Positions 38,757 to 51,213 of a stretch of 64,000 nt of DNA are shown here, piece after piece. The notes under the pieces are model-generated. The model saw only the letters and a list, made by a program, of their open reading frames with translations. It searched no databases and was not told where the DNA came from. Source of the stretch: Diplosphaera chodatii (taxonomy: Eukaryota; Chlorophyta; Trebouxiophyceae; Prasiolales; Stichococcaceae). The first letter of the stretch is position 1. Each line of letters starts with the position of its first letter. Made by a program: the position numbers and the translations under genes. The stretch lies in NCBI GenBank assembly GCA_032358165.1, contig JAALGY010000047.1, positions 186,001 through 250,000 of the forward strand, given 5' to 3'.

Positions 38757-41057
38757 TGGGCCGGCTGCATGTCTACGCAGCCCAGGCGGTGCGCGCAGGA
38801 GCTCTGCATGTTTGCCTTGGGCGCCGGCTCAAGGGCTTGCCGTCTCTGGACGCCCAGCTGAACCTCACCGTGTTCGGCCTGACCAGGCCAGTGTCCAGTG
38901 ACGGAGGAGACTGGCTCGATTGGCTGTCCAACCAAAGCTGTACGATTGCAGTTGAATGTGCATGCAGCACAGCACGCTGCGCAGTGCGACGTGAGTTCTG
39001 CAGGCTTACATGCTAGCTGCCATGCTAGAAGCCGTGGCGGCAGCAGCCTAGCTGAGGCCCTGCTCTGTCAGCCGGATGGCTGTACAACATCGTGCCGGAG
39101 CAAGTTGTTCTCAGCCGCGGCAGGTGCCTGACCGAAGCTAAGTCGTGCTGCTTCAATTCTGTACAGGTCCCAGCATCGGTTGTCAAGCCAAAGTCAAAAG
39201 TGTCGGTCCTTGCAGGAATGCGAGTGTGCCGGCCCACGTGCCGTCCGGATGTCCTTCTGCCACTTCGGTCAGGTCCAACAGACCTCGTTCTCCAGAGCGG
39301 CGGCAGCATGAAACATAGGGAATAAACCACAAAGCACGACGCGCTACTAGTGCTGTTGGCGTCGGTGCGTCGCAGGTGACGGAATCCATTGTAGCGCACT
39401 CGTGGCTAGGTCTCCGTTTGCAGGTACACACAACAGGGGCACAGCGACCCGGCGGCGATGAAGCTCTGCACCATGTACACGCGCCTGGCTCAGCCTGATA
39501 AGCATGGATGAGCAGCGCAACGCATCGGCTTGGTGCCACGCCAGGATTCCTTCGCTGGTCTTTTGCAGCAAGGTGCAGCCGTGCCTGGGCGGGCCCAGGG
39601 CGGGCCAACGCGCCTGCTAGAGCCTTCACGGCATTCTGTTGCAGGAATGCAGGTGCTTCGGGAGCACACCCTCCGTGATCTCCATGCTTATACTGCCACG
39701 CCTGCCGAAAATGACTGCAGCCTGCTTTAGTCGGACAACCATGCGCCGCACCATATCGGTGCAGCAAGCAGACAGCAGACACACTGCGAAAGCACAGCGT
39801 TCATGTGAGTGTAACAGTGTTCTGGCACAGCTGTTTTTACCGCTCACACACACAGCTACCAGTTGCTGTGCACCACCGCCGCGAGATCGCAGTTGCTGCA
39901 GGCCGCCATTCAGGCATCTGGCTGTGTGACCTGCCGAAGTCACTTGTTGTCTCAAATAGCAAGCTGAACGCGAACATCTGCAGCAATGGCCTCGGAGCGG
40001 CACGACAGCCAGTCGGCAAGCAAAACTGGCGCCAACGCCTGCTGCCGTCGCAGCGGCAACGCTGAAGCTGTAACGTGCTGCACTGTTCAAACCCTGCAGT
40101 TGGTGGAGGGCCTTGCACTCCGCCACGGCCAAGAGATGGCAGCAAGACGGCGGAGGGCCAGACGCAAGCGAGGACAGGACAGAAGCAGAGCATCCTCAGG
40201 TGCTCAACGGCGCAGCGCTCTTGGTAACAGGCGTTGACCAGCATCAGGGTTGCTCTTGGCAGGACTGGCAACGAAGCCGTGGACCAGTGAGGCCATGAAG
40301 CTACCCAGGTGTGAGCTGCGGCAGGCAGGCTGGTGTGATGCTTGCTGCAGCTGAACCTAATCGGTCATGAGGTGCTGTTGCTGCCATTCTTGTTGCCCAT
40401 TGAACCTGCATTGGAACGCTGCTGGTGGTGCTGCTGCTGCTGCTCCACAGTACCCACGCAAAGCTGTTGTGCACACACACAGGCTAAGTAGGAGAGTGCA
40501 TGCTCTCAATGTGCCCCATGTTGACAGTGCAGCAGCTCAGTCATGCCACCGAATCGCCAATGTGGAGGGTATAGGGCAACATGCGCATTGTGCAAATCCA
40601 AAGACGTTTGTCGACCTGGAAATTTAAAAAAAGAAGGAATGTCGGTCAGCTGCCAACTTTGGCTGCGGCCACCAAATAAACGGCGGCCATTGCCCACACC
40701 TGGTTGCCCGCACCCTGCATACGCCCCTTCGTGGGCCCGCTTCTGAGTCATCATGCATACTGACACCGGCACAGGTGCACTCCCGTGACCATAGCCAGCG
40801 TTACTGTCCACACGCGAAGCCGGCTTAGAAGCGTCCTCACTCACCACACGAGCTAGAGCACCATCTAAAGAGCAGGGGCAGGACCGCAGCTCTTGACAGC
40901 CCTTGCCAGCTGCACCCTTGCTTGCCATCAATCAGCAGTCTTGTTGTGCCCATGAGGAAGTTGCTGAAGTCACAGTTGAGGGTCGTGCAGTAGCTGCAAA
41001 GTTGATGGCTAAGCAGTAGCTGCCAGCAGGAATTGAGGCTGGTCAAGTGCAGCCGCC
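38757..41057. other. Shared upstream region of kinases 1 and 2
   Basis: 2.3 kb between two divergently transcribed receptor-like kinases. Longest frames (for example 39183-39782 and 39626-40132, minus strand) are Cys/Arg/Ala-rich, resemble no family, and form no in-phase exon chain. No signal peptide or domain was seen. It is probably promoter and 5' UTR; a small undetected gene cannot be excluded. Confidence 0.35.
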
Positions 41058-44000
41058 ATGGTTGCCCACAGCTTGAGACATGGCACCTCGCTTACTGCAG
41101 CAGGAGCGACTGCGGCAGCTGCACAGCTGCTGATGGTGATGAGCTGCTGGGAAGGGGCTTCAGCTTCGGGGATGCTGCCGTTGGAGCTGCACTTGCAGCA
41201 GCAGGATGACCCAATGCCGCCGCCACCATGCCACAGCACCCTTTCGGGACAAGGCTGGGCAGATGTGCCCGTGTCGAGCGCACCAGGCAGCACATATGCA
41301 GCTGAAGCTGGTGCTGCCAATCCTGAGGTGCATTTCAACATCAGTGCGGCGCTGCACGCGGTGCTCGAAGAAGATGTGCCCGCTGAAGGTGTGCATGGCA
41401 GCATTTCGAAATGTTTACACGATGCTGTGCGCCTGTTGTGGACATAGCATAGAGTGCTGCTTTGCTTGACAGCAAGCACCTGACAGCAAGGTCAATTGCA
41501 CGCTGCACACTGTGACGCTGTGGGGGGATGCTTCTGACCAATGCAGAGCGCAGTCTTCTCTGCTTGCCCAAGGGCCGCCCACCATGCCGATGGCCAGCAT
41601 CCTGCTGCCCGGTGAGCTGCCGCCGGGATTCTGGGTTCCGCTGGTGCGTGTGCGATTCAGGCTGTACGGGCACGATATGGCGGATGGCGTCACGCCTCGG
41701 CTGCGGGAGGCCCTGCAGCAGGGCGTGGATGCGTACTACAAGGTGTTCCGGCTGCGCACACAGGTGCGTAATACGCTCTCATCTGATTCACAGGCTTCTG
41801 ATCAACTCCGGTCTCCGTGTTGCCGGATCAGGAACCCTGGCCACAAAGCTCTTTAGGTCACGCCACATCCATGTAGGTCAGAGCCTGGCCAGCGTCGGCG
41901 CTGCCCACATCAGGTAGTGGCTTGCTGCAAGACAACGCTGCTGCGGACGATGTCAGCAGCGATTGTGCAGGTACCAATCTGCCATAGCATGCATCAGCAG
42001 TGTTTGGCAGGCACAGAGCACTGTTTAAAGCAGCAATCCAGTCAGATATGTGCTGGACTGGGCCACCGGCTCAATGCGTGGTGCGGCAGGCCAAACATCC
42101 GAGTCCTACATCGTTTTTGCAGGCCTGCTCCACAGCGGCTTTGCCACAGTTCAAGTGGAGGCAACAGCTTACATCGATGCAACTGGCAGGGCTACACGCA
42201 GCGCAAGGGTGACACTATGCTTCAGCAGTCCCAGCGAGACTACCTTTTGACTGCTCATCTGCATGCCTGACATTCGATGCACACAGCAGTCCATGCACCT
42301 GCCTACCAGCATGATATATAGTGCTCAGCTGATTGGACTGAACGACACCCTTGTAATGCTCTGGGTGCTGACCACGCCGACCACTTGATGCGCAGCCGCA
42401 CAGCGGAGCGGCTCTGGGATCGATGGTGCCTCAGGTGCTGGAGACGCTCGGGTATCAGGTGACATGCTGTCCTGTTAACTCGGTGTCATGCTGTGACCGC
42501 CGCTCTCATGTCTGGCCATGATGAGTATGCGATCTGTCAATTCACACTTCAGGCCACTCAACCTGCTGCAGAAGTAGACCAAGATGTCAGGCATTCCAAA
42601 TTTATACCTTGCAGGTCAGGGTGGTGCCAGAGCGAACGGAGCTGCTGCCCGGCGGGTACACCGTGCTGATGCGCCTGCCGAGGTCGTACACACACGCCGC
42701 CCAGTCGGACTTTGTTGTCGACCTCCTGGTGATGCCATTCCAGCCAACACCTGTTGTTTGTGGAAGTGTGCACCTTGCACAGCTGCATCATGAACCTGGC
42801 ATGCCATGGGCTGGCCAATAGAATCTGTCTGCATCTGCAATGTCATGATCTTTATATGATCATCCGTAGGTTGAGGGCAGTCTGACGCATTGCCTCCGCT
42901 CAGTCTTGGCGCAGACAGCGCTGCAGTCAGCTGTGGCAGCCGCGGTGCCGGGCATGCTGTCGGTGCAGCTGTACAGGCTGACAGCTGTGTCTGAGGGCGG
43001 CAGCGGTGTGGTTGCGAGCTTTGCAGTGGCGACCAGCCACCCACCCGGCACCCTGAGAACGCAGGCATGGGCTCGATGCAGCTGCTCTTACAGTGTGTGC
43101 AAACCTGCAACACCAGATACCAGACTGAAGATAGCAAGTCTGACTCCAGATGGTATCTCTTGGAATCCCTACGCCTGCTGACAGACAGCTGCAGCATGCT
43201 TGCTGTGTGTTGCTCATGCAGACGCTGCAAAGGGACTTGTCCTGCAAGCTGCAAGCTGCAGCAGCACAGCTGTCTGGCGACATCAGCATTGTCGCCGTTC
43301 GAGCAGCTCCAGAGCTGGCGCCCTACGCTGTGGTGACTCGTACTTGTGCTGTCTGATATACTTGTGCACAGTGCCCGGAGCATGCTGTACAGATGTTGCT
43401 GCATCACCAGGCATTGCATGTTGAGTACCGATCTGCTGTCCTGCTGCCATCATGCCGCATGTAGCTTTTGTTAGCTGATGTATTAGGCATTGGGTTTGGT
43501 GACGCTCTGGCTGGTCACATGCTGCAGTGGTCAGAGCGGCGCCGGCAGGGCTACGCACGCCGCTTCATGTCGGAGGCTGTACGACTTACGGGGGACGCTG
43601 CAGAGTCGGCACACTGCTCGAAGCACCCGCAGCAGCATATACGCACAATCGGCGCTCTCGTTGCCAGTGTGCTGCTTGTGCTTGGTGCGCAGCTGCACGT
43701 TTCCAGGGTCGAGTGCACGCTTGGTCATGTGCCTGCTGCTTGCTGTGTTATGCTGCGCTGCTTAGATGCTGTACTCCACTGGACTTCATGTTCCTGTGCC
43801 TGCAGGGTTGCTTTGCTACAGACAGCGGAGGCGCCATTCTGCCAGCATCAGGCACAAGGCCAGCTGCCCAGGTGCGCACCCGCAATACTCTGCGCCTGAC
43901 ATGTGCGTCACTGATGCCCTGCTGGGAGGAATCACGCACCTCTCGCAACATCTGCAACCATAAAGGGCGGGTTGACATTCTGATCACTGCTACAGAGCTG

Positions 44001-47000
44001 GAGGCCTTTGATCGCAAGCTACAGGTGCGCCATGCATCATTGGGCTCACTGATTGTGAGGCGCACCTGCAGGATGCTGCACATGTGCCTGGGCAATCAGG
44101 CTGTTGGAGAGAAATACCTGATGGCGCTGCAGTAGGACTTCCTAACTAACACTGCAGGGTTGGGCTCTGCAACCCTCTGACATAGAGATCTGCAAGAATG
44201 CCGATGGCTCAGAGGTGCATCTGGGCTCCGGCACCTTCGGCACGGTGAGAAATCTTTCGAACATATGCACAGCAGCCTCTTCTAGGCATGCTGATGCGTC
44301 GCCGCCCCACCTACGAGGTCGCCACTGTGGGTAGCACTCAGATGAACTCAAGCCACTGTGTGGCTATTGCAAACTGCTGGTGCACAGCCAACTGCAGCTG
44401 ATCTGTCTGCAGGTGCTGAAGGCGGTACGGGGTGGGGTGCAGGATGTGGCGGCCAAGCTCATCCATGTGGCCTGCGAGTCCGACATGGACAAGTTCACAG
44501 AGGAAAGCCACAGCTTCTTAGCTGCTCAGCTGTTTTGCAAACAGATCGACTATGCGTGAAACAACACTCTGCACTGCGTATGCGCGACACATATGGTGTC
44601 CAGATGCAGCGTTGGGACTTGCATGCACTTGCACCCTGTTCAGGCCTAGTCTTCTCTGCCAAGGGAATGTCAGGTTGTTGCATATGCGCTTGTTACCCTG
44701 CAGGAGGTGGGCATCCTGAAGGGCCTCAATTACGACTGCAACATCGTACAGTTCTACGGCGCCTGCCTGCACCCGGGCCGCCCCCCCATGCTCATCTGCG
44801 AGTACATGGAGGGTGAGCACCGCTCCACAGGCACCTCCATGAAATGTATGCACAGGTGCAATGGTGATGCACCACCTGGCATCGACAACATACAGTGCCG
44901 TCAGCAATCGCTGCGTCGGCCGGCTGAGCGGCTGACAGCAGCGTCGCAGGAGGAAACCTGTGCCAGGCGCTGAAGTATGACGAGGAGCTGACCTGGTATA
45001 AGAAGGGGCGCCTCGTGGCCCTGGATATCGTCCGTGGCCTCCACTTCCTGCACTCAAATCAGGCATGAACCCCGTTTTGGCTGAGTATGAGACGTCAGGG
45101 TCCCATGCCCCATAGCCAGGCAAGCCAGCACAACACGCTGCAGCCAAACTAAGCTAGGACCACCGCATGAAGCAACAGTGCATCCGACGGTCAACGCTGA
45201 ACTGATCATGTCTTGCAGATGCTGCATGGCGACCTCAAGTCGTCGAATGTGGTGCTCAATGCAGCCCACACCCACGCAAAGGTGACTGATGATCACTATG
45301 GGCCCCAGCAGCCAGCGGGGCGCACCGGTCATCTACAAGCCGACGAGCAGCAATCGTGCACTGTGGCCTTGCTGGTAATGAGCTGTGCTGTCTGACGCAG
45401 CCAGAACCCAGATCGTGACGTTTCGCTGTTGCTGTGGCAGATATGCGACGTGGGCCTCGCAATCGTGCTGAACGATGGCAGCCACTGCTCCAGCGCACTG
45501 AACTTCACGCTCAGCTATGCAGCCCCAGAGGTCCTGCTGGGCGAGCAGCTGTCGCTGAAGGTGGGCAGCTGCTGACCTATGCAGCATTGCTCATGCCTGC
45601 ATGGCGGCTTGGCATGTGTCAGGTGCATCGTGGACTGCCCCTCCTGTCATAGCTGTAAGACTGCAACTGCAAAGCGCCGCCTCCAACTTCGATTTGTTGC
45701 TGCACTGGCTCTGCAGGCTGACATCTTTGCACTGGGCGTCCTGCTCAAGGAGGTGATGTGTGGCCTTGCTACTGCATGCGTTTTCGTGCTGGTCAGATTG
45801 AAGCTTCTCTTAGGCGAGCAGGTGCAGGTCTTGAAGGCTTTAGTTTCACAACTGGATGGCCTCATAAGACATCGCATTTTCAGTTCGCAGGTCGTCACTC
45901 GCACGACGCCCATCAAACGCGGCCTGCTGCACGAGCCCAGAGTGCCAGAGGACTGTCCGGCAGATGTGCGGAGTTTGATTGCCGACTGCACCAAGCTGAT
46001 TGCCGTTGACCGGCCCGGCACCAAGGTGAAAAGTTTACCTGGCAGGAGATGGTGTGTATCTAATGTTGGACAATTATGACCAGGTCTTGGTCGTGCTGGT
46101 GCAAAGGTGCGATCTGGAGGTCTGTCTCACAATTTGGCACGCTCCCCTGACAACTTGATGTGTTGCCTAACACGCAGGAGGTGTTCGACCGCCTGAGGGC
46201 ATCGGCGTCTACATACTGCTCCCCGGAGGCTGCCGCCACGCCGCTGACAGCAGCTACGCCCTGCAACCAGGCTGGCCAACTCAGGTACGCCTTGCATGTT
46301 GGTGGGGTGGGTGGTGGTGTCACCACCCAGAGTGTCAGGACCGTGCTCAGCCACTCTGAAGAGTGCTCGCAGGCTGGCACCCTGCGAGCATGCTGCAAAT
46401 GATGCAAAACCACCCACAGCAAGGCCCTATTCCGCAGGATGCTGAAGGAAGTGGCAAGCGAGTTTGGCAGCCCGTTCGGCGGGTCACTGCGATCCCCCTT
46501 CCTCCAGCCTGCCACCCCACAGCAGCGGCCACCGTCACGGATGGGCAAGGTGGGCTGTAACACAGCGGGGAGCCCCTCGCAGCAACCTGGCAGCTTTGAC
46601 GACCCCACCCAGGAGTTGCGACCGTCACTGAGGCGCCGCTCAGGGCGTGCCTTCAATGGCGGAAGGCAGGACATGCAGGTGTGCCCATGTTTTCACAGCG
46701 GCATGTCTTCTCGGCTGCAACGAGGGTTGCCATCTTTTTGAAGCCCCACCGCAAGGTGGGAATAGTAAACAGTCCTCGAGACAAGCGGACCATGTGTGAC
46801 GGTCTTTTAGAACGACGAGCAATCTGCTATGCCTGAAGGCTGCCAATAAACTACTTCACGCAGGCAATGCTGCAATGCAGGATACAGCTCAGGAGCAGGA
46901 TCCCCCTCACGGACGCATCTTAATACCAATGGAAAGGCGGATGCAGCGGCTGAACCGGACTGTATCCTGGCCACATGACCGCAGTCTCGGGTCGGTTGAC

Positions 47001-48524
47001 AATTTGAATAATGCCACTGATGGCGTTGTCATATTGCAGCTGCCTCTGCGCAGTTTGTCACCAGGGCTGAAGCTGATGCTCGCCGGTGTTGAACGCATTG
47101 GTGATATGTCTGTCCACTTTGGCCCTGCGGATCTCTGTTCCCGGGCTATATCCTCCTGTGTTCTGCTGATATGCTCAGCTACTGGCTGCAGGCGTGTCAC
47201 AGGCATGCTGGAGCAGGCGCGCCGCCGCCGGCAGTCTGCAGAGGTCCTCGCAGATGCTGCCACCATGGCTCGCTTCCACTTCCCGGCAGGTAAACGGGTC
47301 TTTCCAAACCGCCCAGGGGATCCCGGCGTCTGGTCAGCAGCCGTGATGTCTGGAACTTGCTGGCCGTGAGGCGCCGGTCTGAGATCATGCAACATGGCTG
47401 CGCAGGTGGGCGGCAGCTGCATGGGGGGCTGCCAGCCGAGGCCCGGCGCAGCAGCAGTGGCGGCAGCACTGGCGGCAGCAATGGCGAAGGGGGAGCAGCA
47501 GCAGCAGACGGCTTCCTGGGCCATGTCCGGCGGGCGTCCGCTACAATGGCCAGGTGAGCAGCATATGCGCACGCCAACCTGCGGAACTCGACTAGGCTGG
47601 ATGCTACTGATGCTCGCAAGAACAGAGGTGTCAGGGGGCAGAATGCAACGGCCTGCCGGACGTGCATTGATCCGCTCCTATGCCCACTTGCTCAGGCTGG
47701 GACGCATGATGGGCAGGCCAGCCAGCATGCCGAGCTGCAGCGCAGCAGCACAGGACCGGTACATTGCCACTAGGGTGGCGGCAACAGCGGCGACGGCGCT
47801 CTCGGGCAGTGCCAGAGGCCACAATGAGTCCAGCGGCGACAACAGAGGCAGCGGCGCAGCCATGGCTGACGCCGCCGACGAATCTGGGATTGTGGCGCAG
47901 CCTCACCCGTGCCCAAGCGTCCACCGGTATCGCAGCCCCTTTGCCGCCGCAGCCGAGGCTGCAGCAGTGCCAGCCACCCTGCAGCCGCAGCACCGCCCGC
48001 CACAGCATCCTACTGTTCTGCTGCCGATGCAAGACTTGGCGCCAGCACGACAGTCACCGGAAACCCCCTCCTCGCCGCAAGCCAGCAGCCCCATTGCCAG
48101 GCTGCAGCACGCAATGCCCACCCTGGGGCATTTGTCCACAGTTGCTTCCGCCGCGTCTGCTGAAGCCGCGTCGCTGCTGTCAGCCACGCCAGAACCAAGT
48201 GCCACCCGTCCCGCACCAGCAGAAGCCGAGGGTGTCAGAGTTACTGCTGCAGCTACAGCTGGTGGGGCTGCCGGTACCCTGGGCAACAGCATGCGAGCAG
48301 AGGACAGTAGGCCCCTCGGCAGCACCGCACCGCAGAACGGCAGCAGCCGACCCCGTAGCGCCACGGCCCCGAGCTCTGATCCACCTGACAGCAGCAGTCA
48401 GCAGGAGCTGCAGCCGATGCAGCCAACTGTGAATGGACCGCTGCGCATGGCACCAGAGGCAGGGTACCCACCTGCCGGCTTCAACCCCTTCATGCAGATG
48501 TCATGCCGTGGCTGGGACGACTGA
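41058..48524 (+). CDS. Receptor-like kinase 2, paralogue of kinase 1
   Basis: Exons join(41058..41327,41554..41763,41877..41913,42123..42208,42396..42458,42615..42728,42870..43064,43222..43329,[one gap],43633..43684,43966..44024,44158..44244,44413..44502,44704..44812,44950..45062,45219..45281,45441..45560,45717..45752,45891..46025,46178..46284,46438..46678,46881..47289,47406..47553,47696..48524). The start ATG (GCCGCCATGG) precedes a hydrophobic leader. Ectodomain blocks align with kinase 1 (ILLPGELPPGFW; VLETLGYQ before an intron). The membrane segment IGALVASVLLVL is short. Kinase motifs are LGSGTFGTV, VAAKL, EVGILKGLNYD, HGDLKSSNVVL, ICDVGLA, SYAAPEVLL and DIFALGVLLKE. The tail is Ser/Ala/Pro-rich and ends GFNPFMQM. 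The intron after 44502 begins GA, two others begin GC, and 43330-43632 may hide one exon. Confidence 0.78.
44503..44703 (+). other. Intron of kinase 2 with a GA donor (or broken splice site)
   Basis: By homology with kinases 1 and 3, the exon should end at KFTE (44502) and resume at EVGIL (44704), the same phase-0 position as in both paralogues. The first intron bases are GAAAGC where a GT is expected, and the acceptor is a normal CTGCAG. Reading through gives a stop at about 44557. The only other in-phase GT is at 44467 (CAT/GTGGCC), which would delete 12 residues before helix C. Confidence 0.6.
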
Positions 48525-48994
48525 GCAAACGATAGTCCTAGGCTGTAGCATGTGTTGCGGCAGTTAGACATGTATAGTTCCGGGTGTTTGCGATGGTGGG
48601 TTGAGTTTGAGGCCAGGTTGGCAAGGGTTTTATGTTTTTCCATCAAGGAACAGGTTGCACGTTGATGTTAGAGACTCGTCATGAGATGCTTGAAAGATAG
48701 ATGTGGGACCGACAGACAGGGTGTTGCCCTTGTGATCGCTGCGTGCCCTCGGATTGGGTCTGACAACATGACACTGCAGAGCAGCAGGGCGCCTGTAGGC
48801 ACACTTCCTACGGGTCATCAGGCCTGGAAGCAGGTCCTATGCAGTCAGACAACGGTCAGTCATGACACCAGCTGGTTGCATGCATACCTCGATACTTGGT
48901 CATGGTGCAACTCACAAACTTCCACCTCTTCACCCGCCCACCATCCAAGGTTGTGTCGACACTGGAGAGGGTGCACGCTCCTTGCACACCTCAG
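48525..48994. other. Convergent 3' region
   Basis: Between the kinase 2 stop and the stop of the secreted protein gene. No coding feature, repeat or polyadenylation motif was recognised. Confidence 0.4.
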
Positions 48995-50876
48995 CTAGCT
49001 GCACAGCGGCAGCTGCGTCTCTCCGACCACGGTGCATGTGCCTGCGCTCGTCACCAGAGCCGGCGCAGCGTCAAGATCGTCCGTGTCTAGGACGGCGTCC
49101 GGACACTCGGGATACGAGCCAAGCTTCTCTGACGCCGCCAGCCTCACCTGCACCAGCGGCGAGGCAGCAACTTCGGACTGGCCGTGTCACACCAAGCTCC
49201 AAACTTGCAGCGTGCAAACACTCCGCCAGCAACACGGGCTGCTGTTGGGGTAGATCTGAGATGCTGCCGCAGGGTGTATGGCCATCCCCCACCTTGGCGC
49301 CACCTTCAAAAACCTTGTAGCGGTTGCAGAAGTAGGCATCGTATGCAGCCCCTGGCAGCGGCTTCGATTGCACCACGCCCTCTGTGGCGCTGATACACCT
49401 GCAATGGCCGCAACCCAAAAGCCAGTCAGCTTCCTGCAGCATATGGCACTGTCTGCCTTGCGCCGTACTGCCTCAACGCTCAAGGTCCTTCGCCCAGGCG
49501 TCACCAACTCATATCACAGGCATGTGACCACAGCATGCTGCAGCATGCGCACTGCAGCGCAATGGGCTGATTTGGCATGCTGGTGATGCGGGTTGCGACA
49601 TGCAGCGTGCACCTACTTGTACGACTGCACCGTGGGGATGTAGGAATCGAAGGCGGGGTTCTCTCCCGTGCAGTGCGGTGAGTCGGCCCCTTCACCTGCG
49701 GCACTGTGCACAATTCAAGCACGTGGAGTGGGCCCTTGTTGGAGCCACAAACCAGCGTGTTGATCTGTCCAGCAGATGGACTGTGCATGAGCACCGGCAC
49801 AAACCTGAACAGTGGTGACAACTTTGCAAGCGCACCTGGAGCATCACCGAACATGCTGACATGTGAGCCGTCCATGGAGCCGTCAAGGAGCCAGCCCTGC
49901 AGCAGAACGAGGTGCACTCTATATATTTAGCTGCTTTACAATGGCGCTGCACTCGTCACAGGGTCTCACGCCAAGGAACCGGACAGGCGCTCGGTTGCCC
50001 CGCAGACTGTGCGGGCTTCTCAGAGTCCAACTACTCACGCAGCAGCCTGTGAGCGAGGCGTTCCGGTAGCGGCACTGTCCTGCGATGTAGCCTGCGACAA
50101 CACCACGTCAGAACCCAACAGGTGCGCAGGAGAACGAGCACTAGAAACACTGTGACGTCATGCTTAAGTGTATGGCTTCAACACAAGCGCGCAGCAGTGA
50201 AGTGCGCACCAACAAAACCCCGCGATGGTGCTGGTCCCGGTACGTCCTAAGCAGGGAATAGCAGGTATGATGCGTCGGTCCGTTGTCCACAGAACAAATG
50301 GGCTGCACGGTGCGCGACTCTGGGTACCACCCAAATGCCCGCTGCCCCAATGTGATGACCAGCATTGCAAAGCACATCCAGCACGCCAGTCGAAAGTTTA
50401 TTTCATGTAGTCTTGAAGCTCATGGCTGCTGAAAGCATGCATTGTCGCCGTTTCATGAGGAGGACAGCGCGAGCAGCGGGTCACACGGCTGTTGCACCTT
50501 GTCTGACAGAGGTAAGCCAAACATGGGCAGACACCACTGGAGAATCTGCCACCAGGCCTCGATCCTCAACATCGCATGCATCGCACTGTTACTGACTTTT
50601 TGAAGTCGTGCCGAGCGCGATGGATGCAGCAAGGACTCAACAGCTTCTCATGCGATCCAATATCGGATCGAACGATTGAACGAAGTGAAGCTGATGCTGA
50701 CGTGTGGTGCAAACGACTTGTCTGCTATGCGCCTGAGCTCGATCCGTAAAGCCGCCTCATTGCGCACAGTAGCATGATCTGGCATGCGATATCGAATTCA
50801 CCTGAAACCGCACCGCCAATGTCGGTGCCAACAGCAGGCAGGCGGCCACTGCCGCTGCTGCAACGCTCGCTCTCAT
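48995..50876 (-). CDS. Small secreted cysteine-containing protein (183 aa), unknown family
   Basis: Exons complement(join(48995..49147,49314..49398,49617..49695,49836..49896,50039..50091,50296..50341,50802..50876)); all phases close, giving 184 codons with the stop. Exon 1 is a textbook signal peptide (MRASVAAAAVAACLLLAPTL). The mature part has cysteines in several exons: GQCRYRNASLTGCC, DSPHCTGENPAFD, KCISATEGVV, YFCNRYK, YPECPD, and a C-terminal TCTVV...LPLCS. There is no membrane helix, glycosidase or protease motif that I recognise. The junctions from 50091 leftwards are well supported by continuous sense. The 50296..50341 exon, with a GTTCTG donor, is the least certain. It lies convergent with kinase 2. 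An apoplastic or lumenal role is inferred from the signal peptide only. Confidence 0.62.
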
Positions 50877-51213
50877 AACTGCCGTTCTCGTTTGCTTGAG
50901 TGGGTACAACTTGGATGGACCGTTGTTGACACAGGACACATTCGAGGGCAGCAGTGTCCATTGCACTCGGCTTCGGGGGGCCGAATCAGAGATCGAGATC
51001 CATGATCACAGATCACACCATGCCAGCTGCCAGGGCATGCTGAGCTTCAAGGTGCAACAGTCATTGGTGTGCACTGCACCCTGGGTCAAGCGTAACGCTG
51101 CGACCACCATGAAAAGCAGGGACACTAGCTTGACACACAGCATGCATCAGCTGCACATGACGGCGGCATTGACAAGGACCTCTGAACCTGTGTGCCCTTC
51201 GTTGCTCGCTGTG
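50877..51213. other. Intergenic region
   Basis: Short space between the start of the secreted protein gene and the stop of the SET gene, both on the minus strand. Nothing recognised; it likely holds the secreted gene's promoter. Confidence 0.4.

Noticed and set aside
39183..40132. Minus-strand frames between kinases 1 and 2 as a separate gene
   Set aside because: Composition is like non-coding GC-rich DNA, no domain is visible, and no chain of in-phase exons could be made.
43805..43870. A clean-looking exon between kinase 2 ectodomain and kinase (GCFATDSGGAILPASG)
   Set aside because: Including it breaks phase with the juxtamembrane exon at 43966, which joins properly to the membrane exon ending at 43684.
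47394..48524. A 376-residue frame with its own ATG at 47394
   Set aside because: Its upstream part is out of frame with the kinase 2 exon 47406-47553; only 47696-48524 is used, joined in phase as the kinase tail.
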